Position numbers and translations under genes: made by a program | Shown here: piece after piece, positions 8,556 through 16,156 of the stretch | Position numbering within the stretch: position 1 is the first letter of the stretch | Layout: every line of letters begins with the position of its first letter | Source: Suillus spraguei | Taxonomy: Eukaryota; Basidiomycota; Agaricomycetes; Boletales; Suillaceae | Length of the DNA stretch: 16,156 bases | Direction: 5' to 3' | Assembly: GCA_016800925.1 (NCBI GenBank) | Contig: JABCPU010001105.1 | Span: 1 to 16,156 of the forward strand | Notes under the pieces: model-generated | What the model saw: the letters and a program-made list of their open reading frames with translations, nothing else | What the model was told of the DNA's origin: nothing | Database searches by the model: none

Positions 8556-8724
8556 GACATAGTGGTGAATGGTATAGCAGGACTTATCTACACATTGAAT
8601 TATCTAAACTCTATGTATGAGAATCGGAGGTATTCAAAGTTACGGCTGATTCAGGGTCGATTCAGGTTGAAGAATCTACTCGAAAATCGGAGTTAGAATC
8701 GTGGCCTGAACCGCCATGTTTGAA

Positions 8725-10222
8725 TTAGTTGATGATGGCAGTAGTGGACTGGGTTGTGGCAAAACCAACCCCGAAGATGGAGCCATCTAACACAGTGTAG
8801 AAGCGCTGCATAAATGTGTAGCCAGCAATAAAGTCAAACAGTGCGCTACTTCCTGGGGGCAGCCTGGTAACGATGAGATATATCCCATTGTCCTCACCAC
8901 CAGGAAGCTTGTGGTTGAGAAAACGAGGCCATATTTGGGCATTAGGGATGAGACTGAGGGTATCCTGTGCACAATGGTGAACAAGGGATGTGAGGGCTGA
9001 CAGAATTGACATACGTCGTCGCTAATATGGAATTTCAAGTCATGCAGGGCATCGTACTGGTCAGGGGTAACACGGAGAAGACCAGTCGGCTTATCAAAAG
9101 TAGCACCGGTTGCAGCCTGGTACTTGTCATAGGCATCTATCGAACGCTGATTAGACCATTATTACTCGCTGCACTCTGATTACACACCGGAGGCAATTTT
9201 AATAAAGATGGTGCCAGTATCGATGATACCAGCAGTCTTTTCCAAAATCTCCGTGCCGCCGTAAGTGATGCTCTGATCGATACCCCAGTAGTCCGCTGAG
9301 GGGGAGGTGTCCGTGATAGGACTGAAACAACATAGTTACCAAGAGTCCGGATTGATCTAGGAGCTGAGGTAGCTTACGTGTATATAATGTCATTAGTGCA
9401 TTTGGTATAGTCAGGTTCACCAAAGGCGAGCTCTCCAACATCGGAGTCTCCATCCCTAGTCATGGGCTGGAAAAAGATACCAACAAGGTTATGACGAATG
9501 ACGCCTGTGTTAAACAGGCAGTCGGTAAAAGTCGGGTACGTGCCAGGGTTAGCTCGGGTGTCGGCTGTCAAATCTCGAGGCCCGAGGCCAAGGATACCGT
9601 CATATCTGATATTTCTTGAAGTAGAAGCAACAGCGAGTTCGTAGTTGGGGATGGTGAGTCCACCACCGAGAGTGACGGTATCGAGGAAGATAGTTCCTAT
9701 AGATAATTGTAGGTATTTTCAACTTATGATATTGTTGTATGTCATACCAGAGAAGAAGGCAGCAGGACGCCCCCCCTTAGTACCACCGTAGGTTTGCCCT
9801 ACACACTGTCCAGTGTTGACGCCCGGTGCCCTGTATGAAGTGCGGGCGGAGTTAATCCATGTGACCGCGCTACCGGTGTCGACAATCAAGTTGTCTTGAA
9901 TCATATATCAGTAGCCGCATGGTTTCTCAGTGTTGAACTAACAGGTTGTGGGCGGGCTGCCAACGCGAAGTGCTACTGTGTATTTACCCCAACCGGCGAA
10001 TAGCACAGGGATGCTTTCATCACGTCGGCCATGCGTATGGTAGTCCCTGAAGGCTGCCACACGAGCTTCATCGTGTTGCACGAGGTCAAAAGTACCATTG
10101 GAGACGTTCAGTCTCTTGGTAAGGGGGAGGATGATGGGGGAATTGCGAACTTTGACAGGCGATCCCGTGATTGCCAAAGCTAGGAGAAGTGTCAATAAGG
10201 ACGCAGTGACTCGGAGGAACAT
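8725..10222 (-). CDS. Secreted aspartic protease, A1 (pepsin/polyporopepsin-like) family, 413 aa
   Basis: Pepsin-fold endopeptidase, secreted through the ER. Exons: 10222-9943, 9894-9748, 9696-9378, 9321-9188, 9136-9015, 8964-8725; five GT-AG introns of 48-56 nt; all phases agree. Residues 1-20 are a signal peptide (MFLRVTASLLTLLLALAITG). A propeptide follows with ILPLTKRLN. The mature part probably begins before VPVLFAGWGKYT-like sequence (here IPVLFAGWGKYTVALRVGSP). First active-site motif LIVDTGSAVTW (Asp99, codon 94 split by intron 1); DGILGLGPRDL after it; second motif AGIIDTGTIF (Asp283); C-terminal FIAGYTFMQRFYTVLD and GVGFATTQST, typical of basidiomycete polyporopepsins. Two further Cys (DCLFNTG, TKCTND) may pair. 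Both catalytic Asp and the full length are present, so it should be active. It is convergent with DLH copy 4. Confidence 0.92.
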
Positions 10223-10257
10223 GGTTTATTATAAGTAATGTCATACTCAGTAGCTCA

Positions 10258-10264
10258 TTATATA
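10258..10264 (-). promoter_or_regulatory. Possible TATA box of the protease gene
   Basis: Reading minus, TATATAA ends 35 bp before the ATG at 10222. This is nearer than in the DLH genes and leaves a very short leader, so transcription might start further upstream from another signal. The rest of 10265-10577 shows no gene. Confidence 0.35.
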
Positions 10265-10577
10265 CTTCAAGTTATGTGCCAGCGAACGCGATGACCGTGG
10301 CACGTACTATATTGAAACGTCCCCCTCAAGAAGGCAATCATGAGGTAATTCCGATCTAAATCACATCATGAGTGCAATAATTTAACTCTCGATAAAAGAC
10401 CGTTTGCTTTTGATCCTGGCAGGTGGTAGGAATTTCAATACGATTCGCCTGGTTACCAATGGTTCAAACATTCATTAACTTACCTCACGTTCATTTCCAT
10501 AGAAATGCCACCCATCATGAATACATTGCCCAGGTTAGTGTAGCAAGCGTTGCTGAGCGCTGAGGAAAGCGGTTGTA

Positions 10578-10832
10578 ATGTCCATCCCCGACTCAGTGGG
10601 AGTCATGTTCGCCTATTACGTAATGACGCACTATGACGTACTAGCGTTGATAGCTTTGAAGAACTTGGTACTATTGCTAGGCCCCCTTCTCGACTTGCCG
10701 GTGAGAATAGTCACGCGAGTATTCAAGACAGCAGTCGAAAACCTCTTCGCTGAAGAATCAGATTTGCACATCGACGAAATTTGCACTTGGCTTGCAGTCG
10801 AGCATAACACCACTGTGACCACACTATCCTGA
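10578..10832 (+). pseudogene. Open stretch resembling a Tc1/IS630-type transposase HTH fragment
   Basis: An 84-codon ORF. Its second half (FKTAVENLFAEESDLHIDEI, then CTWLAVEHNTTVTTLS) resembles the pattern found in fungal Tc1/mariner-like transposases, where a hydrophobic-acidic stretch 'DLYLDEI..WL....NT.VS..T' precedes the second helix-turn-helix. The similarity stops at the TGA near 10830; no DDE catalytic region follows. The first half is unrecognised. No terminal repeats were found around it. I treat it as a scrap, at low confidence. Confidence 0.25.
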
Positions 10833-11147
10833 TTTGTTGGCGATGGTTCAGAGTTCGGTGCCTTATGCTCTCATTATCATTGACGTATGGCGCAGGCGAG
10901 TCTGAGAACTGCAGTGGTTCGTCGCTCCCAGGCCGCTTCGAGCTTAGGTCTGACTGGGATTTTGATTGTTGGCATTTTTAAATTGGTTTTATTCTATTTT
11001 ACCATGGAAATATATGTTCATGACAAGAAGCAATATGAAGAGCTGATAGTATCTGAAAACTTCGTATGATTCACAGGAATTTTCCCCTGGTGTCCAGGAC
11101 ATGTTGTTCTGTTGATTTCTTTTTTCGTCACTAAAGTTTCATAAATC
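10833..11147. other. No gene recognised
   Basis: A 60-codon plus-strand ORF (10887-11069) has a short hydrophobic segment (LTGILIVGIFKLVLFYF) but no recognisable motif, no intron context and no partner. I see no reason to call it a gene. Confidence 0.3.
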
Positions 11148-11314
11148 TAGAATTGCACACTGCTGTAACTTGATTTATATTCCGTACATACCGTACACTA
11201 CGTCATACGTCCGTATAATGCTCCGTACCGTACCGTTTGCTTGGTCCGTTGCCAATGTAATGTACGGTATACGGGTTAAAACATTAACTGTCTACGGTAC
11301 GGTGTGCGGCCCTA
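11148..11314. mobile_element. Candidate hAT-like MITE, 167 bp, with CCGTAC subterminal repeats
   Basis: The ends form a 13-bp inverted repeat: TAGAATTGCACAC on the left (11148-11160) and, reversed, TAGGGCCGCACAC on the right (11302-11314). They match at 9 of 13 positions and all four differences are transitions. TAGGG-type ends are typical of hAT elements. Inside, CCGTAC motifs cluster on the left (around 11182, 11192, 11224, 11229) and GTACGG or TACGGT motifs on the right (around 11263, 11294-11301), in inverted arrangement, as transposase-binding subterminal repeats are. It has no coding capacity. A clear 8-bp target duplication is not visible, which weakens the call. Confidence 0.5.
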
Positions 11315-11601
11315 TTGATGATGCGGTCAGGTTCACAGGGTGCGAAAAGACGACACAATTCATAATCGGAGGTGGCAGATTACCTTGCGAAGCAAGGTCA
11401 TATGGCGTGGAAGATATTCTGACAGACTATGACATCAATAGTACGTGATACACATAACTAATAGCGCCATCTAAAGTGGCAATGCCCGCTACCTGATTAG
11501 TCAGTTTTATCGCTTGCGCCAGTCTTCCATAATTCATCTTTTTTCGGCATTAAAGACATGTATATGGACACTACCCAGGCCATACTGTAAGAATGATACA
11601 T

Positions 11602-13035
11602 TAAATACCTATAGTTATAATGGAAGTGTGATACATAGATTACTATGGTGCATACATAGCGCTGATATATCAGTGGAGGATCCTGTCAGGCCATTCGTCT
11701 TACACCCCCACCTACTGTGGGAATACCACACAACACCAAAAACATCGCCCATTTTGGAAATCTCCATAATATCAATTATTCTCACACCCTACCTCACTGC
11801 AGCTTCACCACCACACCACAATAGGTTTCTCTTCATATATAAGTAGTAGTTTGGCATATATGTGTATAATATAATATAATGGACCGCTTTTTTGTTTATT
11901 TGTGTGCCTGCTCCTCCAGGTCTCTTTCAACATAACCTGGGGCACAGAACACTTTCGCATTTTTGTCCCTTTGATAGGTGTGTGATCTAGGACATTTAGA
12001 ACATGTCTAGTAACATATTTGAAGAGATTTCCATCTTTATTTGACCTCCTGAGACGTCTGTTGGCGATCGTACGTCTTCTTCCAGTCGCTTCTTATCTTG
12101 AACATATGCTACATGCATTACATCATCCTGTTACATGTGCTACAAGTTTCATTATCTCTTGACACCATGTGCTACCTACTATACAGTTGCACCTTCGACC
12201 CTCAGCCACAGATCCGCACGGCTGTTTATCAATAGCGTCATCTTGTCGTAATCACCTCAGCATTGTCCCAACATCACGCTGAGGTGAGTAGATCATAGCT
12301 CATACCATTGACTCCTTTTGTTGATGTGTACACCTAGACTCGCATTCTAGGTATTAATATAATTTAGCGTTGTCCTAACATCATGCTGAGACTCGCGTTC
12401 TAGGCCCCTTTAACGTCCTGCACCAATAGATGTAGTACATATATAGAAAAACATAAAATATGTTCCCATTTGATTATTTTTAGGTGGATGAACTTAATTA
12501 CAGGATCCCCAACACCTATTTAACAATAGAAACAATGTATCAGGAGTTTAGGACTATATGACAAGATCCTGTTGTGTAGTGCAGCCACCCTCTCCTGGTG
12601 GTTTGCCCCCAGTCAATTTTTTCCTATAGGACCGGACCTCAACTCTTGTGAGGGGTCTATTTCTACTCATATTTAGAGTATATGTATAACTTAACTAAAA
12701 CAGAAAACCTAAAGCATTCATCTGCAGGAGCACAATTGGACAAAGTCGCATTTCTGACATTTTTGATATTTTCTAACCACTCTACCCTTGCATCCATGAT
12801 CCAACCTGTTCATAAATGATTTATATAGCATATTTACTTGCTTTTAATGACAAAGATCAGCTTAAAATGAGCCAGATGTTTGAGATTGTGTCTATACTTG
12901 ATATTTCTACTGATAAGGGGTCCAACCTTCAAAACATCGAATTTTCATGATCAGACACCTGGACTGCATTTAAAATATATAAAATAACATAGGTTTACAT
13001 TTTCAGAAAGATCCATCAAGTACTGAGTGAAAGGG
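11602..13035 (+). repeat. Left arm of the giant inverted repeat, split by an insertion
   Basis: It pairs with the right arm as 11609-12057 against 14396 down to about 13942, and 12417 to about 13035 against about 13941 down to 13321. The interval 12058-12416 has no counterpart in the right arm. Similarity fades gradually after 13020. Confidence 0.8.
12059..12412. mobile_element. Candidate solo LTR nested in the left arm, 354 bp
   Basis: Where the right arm reads (reversed) GAG ACATC CTGCACC, the left arm reads GAG ACGTC, 354 extra bases, then ACGTC CTGCACC. This gives a 5-bp target duplication ACGTC (12054-12058 and 12413-12417). The insert begins TGTTGGCG, a usual retrotransposon LTR start, but ends CCCTTTA rather than the expected CA. 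It has no inverted ends and no ORF, but has internal direct repeats: ttgtcccaacatcacgctgag (12264-12284) reappears with two changes near 12370, and agactcgcattctagg reappears with one change near 12388. An LTR left by recombination (Copia type likely) fits best. Confidence 0.6.
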
Positions 13036-13320
13036 AAGCAAAAGAACATATGTGTAAAATGTGATAATTAACACATATCACACAAAAGTCTCATTTATGT
13101 ATGATATAGGCTGAAGATTTGATTAAATTTGAATAGGATACATGTTAGACTACAAAAGGAACCTATACTACATTTTGCCCTGAGGGTAGAAGATATGTGG
13201 AAGTGATGTGGTGGTAAAGTAAGTCGGTGCAGCATTAAAGTCCTACCACTAGTACTCAACTGACCATTTTCGATGTTTTGAGTCTTTGAGTTTCCCATAC
13301 CCGATTTCTTATCTATTCTA

Positions 13321-14399
13321 CTTCCTCAACACTCAATTCTTAATGGATCTTTCTGAAAATGTAAACCTATGTTATTTTATATATTTTAAATGCAGTCCAG
13401 GTGTCTGATCATGAAAATTCGATGTTTTGAAGGTTGGACCCCTTATCAGTAGAAATATCAAGTATAGACACAATCTCAAACATCTGGCTCATTTTAAGCT
13501 GATCTTTGTCATTAAAAGCAAGTAAATATGCTATATAAATCATTTATGAACAGGTTGGACCATGGATGCAAGGGTAGAGTGGTTAGAAAATATCAAAAAT
13601 GTCAGAGATGCGACTTTGTCCAATTGTGCTCCTGCAGATGAATGCTTTAGGTTTTCTGTTTTAGTTAAGTTATACATATACTCTAAATATGAGTAGAAAT
13701 AGACCCCTCACAAGAGTTGAGGTCCGGTCCTATAGGAAAAAATTGACTGGGGGCAAACCACCAGGAGAGGGTGGCTGCACTACACAACAGGATCTTGTCA
13801 TATAGTCCTAAACTCCTGATACATTGTTTCTATTGTTAAATAGGTGTTGGGGATCCTGTAATTAAGTTCATCCACCTAAAAATAATCAAATGGGAACATA
13901 TTTTATGTTTTTCTGTATATGTACTACATCTATTGGTGCAGGATGTCTCAGGAGGTCAAATAAAGATAGAAATCTCTTCAAATATGTTACTAGACATGTT
14001 CTAAATGTCCTAGATCACACACCTATCAAAGGGACAAAAATGCGAAAGTGTTCTGTGCCCCAGGTTATGTTGAAAGAGACCTGGAGGAGGAGCAGGCACA
14101 CAAATAAACAAAAAAAGCGGTCCATTATATTATGTTACACACATATATGCCAAACTACTACTTATATATGAAGAGAAAACCTATTGTGGTGTGGTGGTGA
14201 AGCTGCAGTGAGGTAGGGTGTGAGGATAATTGATATTATGGAGATTTCCAAAATGGGCAATGTTTTTGGTGTTGTGTGGTATTCCCACAGTAGGTGGGGG
14301 TATAAGATGAATGGCCTGACAGGATCCTCCACTGATATATCAGTGCTATGTATGCACCATAGTAATCTATGTATCACACTTTCATTATAACTATAGTTA
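13321..14399 (-). repeat. Right arm of the giant inverted repeat, uninterrupted
   Basis: Reverse complement of the left arm without the inserted LTR; it therefore shows the original empty site at about 13941-13960. It contains a near-perfect palindrome CACTGATATATCAGTG close to its outer end (14329-14345), as does the left arm with one change. Open frames shared by both arms are mirror copies and not evidence of a gene. Confidence 0.8.
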
Positions 14400-14408
14400 A
14401 TGATACAT

Positions 14409-15422
14409 CAAAGCTACAGGGACAGGTGCACTACTGCAAGCTTGAAACTCAACAATGCCATCAACAGACAAAGATAACCCAGGACTATTGCCCTGTAGCT
14501 CGATTCCAGGGACAGACAACATGATAGTTCAAAACAAAACCCAAAACCAAATAATCAACAACAGCTGAGCAAGGTCCACGTCGGGATTGCCGACCCCTAG
14601 TTGTGCAGGCTAATCTGATGTAGGACCACTGGCTAAATTGCAGAGTTTGGAACATTGGCCAATGTCAGCAATATTGGAGTGTGTATGCATCACTGGCATG
14701 CAGGTGAAATACAGTAGACATGCTCATAGTAATGGATGGACTTTTCAGAATCTCAACGATGTTCCATATGTAATTGTATGTATATTGCATATTGGATAAT
14801 GCATGGCCTTAGCATAGCTTGTATGCATTATGAAGTATGAAATCAATAGTCTAGGTGGGACATAACATACTGCATAAAGGTATTGTTGAAAATGCTTGTG
14901 TGGCATTGTTTCTTTGAACTATGTATAGAAGCCGCAACTCAAACCCAGTAGAAACCGCGTATGGTGTGACACGATGAGAATGGTCAATATTCTTGATTAG
15001 GAAAATATCGGAGTACAACATATGTCATTGGGGTGCATCACATATACTGCATGCTGGGGCATGCTCTCCTCTGATGACATAGGTTTTTTCTTTAATTTTC
15101 AGATAAAATCTTATCACACCATATGATATACTGCAGTAGAACGAATTGATTCATATGACCAGAAATGATGTGCTGCGACAGTGCATGATATTAGTAGTAG
15201 TAGGTATTGTGGTGGCATAACAGCAGGTGCGGGGGTGCGCGGAAACAATACAATAGCGAGAACAGGTCAACAATGCGGAAGCGGGGGAAACAACAGAGCA
15301 GTGGCAAGCAGGATAGCAAGTATAATGTACAAGTGGAAGGACCAGCAATGGGCCAAGAGCAGTGAGGAGACTGTATAGCAGATAGGATAGTGAGTATTGC
15401 AAGTTGTGATAGGGCGGGGACA
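14409..15422. other. About 1 kb without a recognisable gene
   Basis: AT-rich sequence with no ORF carrying a known motif and no coherent splice pattern on either strand. Small structures only: an inverted pair GCTACAGGG (14412-14420) with CCCTGTAGC (14481-14489), and a hairpin-like GTCGG..CCGAC followed by CCCCTAG at 14579-14600. Low-complexity AGTAGTAGTAGG occurs near 15192-15203. Probably transposon-derived or non-coding. Confidence 0.4.
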
Positions 15423-15563
15423 CTAGTGGAGAGCACCATTGATAACAGCAGAATCCGAAACCTTCTTCCAGGTACTGGTACTGTCAAGACACTCAGCCTC
15501 AGCTTGATATTCATCTTGCTGAGCTGTCGCCAGAGCATTCCAATAGAGTTTGAACTCGTCCAT
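15423..15563 (-). pseudogene. Unidentified 46-codon coding fragment
   Basis: Reading minus from ATG at 15563: MDEFKLYWNALATAQQDEYQ, then AEAECLDSTSTWKKVSDSAV, ending INGALH and TAG at 15425-15423. The composition and the helical, alternating charged pattern look like real protein, perhaps a small DNA-binding or gag-like domain, but I do not recognise the family. It may be an exon of the region immediately upstream (15659-16154), but the splice phase I tested (donor 15659|15658, acceptors CAG near 15614 or TAG near 15567) does not join in this frame. Confidence 0.35.
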
Positions 15564-15658
15564 TGTTCTATTTTTGCTTGTCTGTTTGAGCCATCGTAGC
15601 GCACATAGATTTCTGCCGATGAGTCAGTGAGGTATCAACAAATAATGAGTCTACTTAC

Positions 15659-16154
15659 ATTCCATTCTTTGGTAGAACCTGGCTGCATCTTTGAGCTCTT
15701 CTTGACATCAACTCCACCAGTGGTCAGCCCACTCTTGATGGGGTCCACCTTCACTTGGGCCAGTGCTTGGATGAAGTGCTGGAGTGGGGATGTGTTTGGG
15801 AATGCCATTAGGTCCACCAAACATATTTGCGCCACCACGTAAAGTAGGTTAGCACGAACTGATTGATTAATATAAATCTTACAGGGTATTCTTGAGGACA
15901 AAAGGGACATTCTCCTTCTTTTGAATTGTCGAGCGGTATGCCACTGGGAAGCAAGGCGCCATGATGAGGTGGAGAAGAGGGAGGGAGAGCAGGCAGAGGC
16001 AGATCAGGCTCATGTTGGTTGTCTGAACTGTTGCTGAGGCTGCCAAGAGAGCTGTGATTGCAGTCATGGTTGCTGAGGGGAAGAGGAAAATCTGCATTGC
16101 TAGTACCATGAGGGCTGCTGTGAACAACAGTAGATGCAGGGTCACCTGGAAAGA
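15659..16154 (-). pseudogene. Decayed unidentified gene, 5' part beyond the right edge
   Basis: Two coding-like blocks on minus. Block a (16154-15883) is Ser/Pro/His-rich (PDLPLPALPPSSPPHHGALL) and ends ECPFCPQEYP directly before a GTAAGA donor. A CPFC motif followed by a proline is how zinc-binding RTC4-like domains of basidiomycete proteins often begin; this is a guess. Block b (about 15838-15659) reads GGANMFGGPNGIPKHIPTPA, then HQEWADHWWS, an in-frame TGA, CQEELKDAARFYQRME, and ends at a GTAAGT donor. The expected acceptor before block b reads TTTACG rather than an AG. The in-frame stop and lost acceptor argue for a pseudogene, plausibly of transposon origin. Confidence 0.4.
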
Positions 16155-16156
16155 AC

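Larger units (their letters stand above)
11602..14399. mobile_element. Giant inverted-repeat (MULE-like or foldback) non-autonomous element, 2.8 kb
   Basis: Two arms of about 1.07 kb, read in opposite directions, surround a unique centre of about 285 bp (13036-13320). The element is flanked by a 9-bp direct repeat ATGATACAT (11593-11601 and 14400-14408; 10 bp if the preceding A is counted). Left end TAAATACCTATAG, right end reversed TAACTATAG. Nine-bp target duplications with long inverted repeats are the signature of Mutator-like elements, and no transposase is encoded, so it would be non-autonomous. In the outer 275 bp I count eight substitutions, all transitions, and one 1-nt indel between arms. 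A solo-LTR-like insertion sits only in the left arm. The flanking 11315-11591 shows nothing recognisable. Confidence 0.7.

Noticed and set aside
10887..11069. 60-codon ORF with one hydrophobic segment
   Set aside because: Short, no motif, no neighbour or splice support; chance ORFs of this length are expected.
11514..11846. 110-codon plus-strand ORF and its mirror on minus at 14162-14377
   Set aside because: Both lie largely in the arms of the inverted repeat, so the shared residues are one sequence seen twice, not independent conservation. No family motif is visible.
13060..13082. TGTGATA...TATCACA palindrome in the centre of the giant element as an operator or origin
   Set aside because: A 7-bp arm in AT-rich DNA is easily fortuitous and nothing around it supports a function.
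11602..14399. Inverted repeat as an assembly artefact
   Set aside because: The arms differ by scattered transitions and indels, and only one arm carries the 354-bp insertion with its own target duplication; a false mirror would be identical.
14579..14600. Second hAT end (reads TAGGGGTCGGCAA on minus)
   Set aside because: The form is right for a hAT terminus, but I found no matching inverted end or target duplication in the window.
15151..15604. Overlapping ORFs on both strands near 15150-15600
   Set aside because: Low-complexity Leu/Cys/Tyr-rich translations without motifs; only the 46-codon MDEFKLYW frame looks like real protein.

Overview
The window looks like a piece of a filamentous basidiomycete genome, most likely an Agaricomycete. 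Genes are split by many 48-68 nt introns with GT...AG borders. The recognisable products (polyporopepsin-like aspartic protease, fungal dienelactone hydrolase family, Sds3-like corepressor subunit, HDDC2/YGK1 nucleotidase) fit that group. No rRNA, tRNA or CRISPR was recognised. All exon models were built by eye from splice signals and conserved protein motifs.

Layout. (1) 1-1729, minus strand: two housekeeping-type genes, the 5' part of an HDDC2/YGK1-like 5'-deoxynucleotidase running off the left edge, and a complete Sds3-like gene (356 aa, 3 exons). (2) 1796-2628: no secure gene, possibly decayed coding sequence. (3) 2629-7673, plus strand: a tandem array of four dienelactone hydrolase (DLH) family copies. 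Copies 2 (4044-5172, 249 aa) and 4 (6501-7673, 250 aa) are intact 8-exon genes with a complete Cys-Asp-His triad. Copy 1 has five single-base indels and copy 3 is 5'-truncated and decayed. The three copies with a 5' end share a TATA box 47-57 bp upstream of ATG. (4) 7767-8725: a graveyard holding a broken 3' fragment of the ADE16/17 (ATIC) purine gene on minus, abutting a fragment of DLH intron 3-exon 4-intron 4 on plus, then an unassigned basic 49-codon ORF. (5) 8725-10222, minus: an intact secreted A1-family aspartic protease (413 aa, 6 exons). (6) 10223-16156: repeat-rich. It holds a possible Tc1-like transposase scrap, a 167-bp hAT-like MITE candidate (11148-11314), a 2.8-kb giant inverted-repeat element with about 1.07-kb arms and a 9-bp target duplication (11602-14399), and a candidate solo LTR nested in its left arm (12059-12412). 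At the right edge lies a decayed, unidentified minus-strand coding region.

How it fits together. The DLH array and the protease are typical lineage-expanded, secreted or catabolic functions. They sit between a conserved block on the left and a transposon-rich block on the right. Duplication, decay, small displaced gene fragments and nested transposon insertions suggest a recently rearranged segment. No multi-gene system that is clearly new to biology is evident. The most notable structures are the giant inverted-repeat element and the decay/patchwork pattern of the DLH array.
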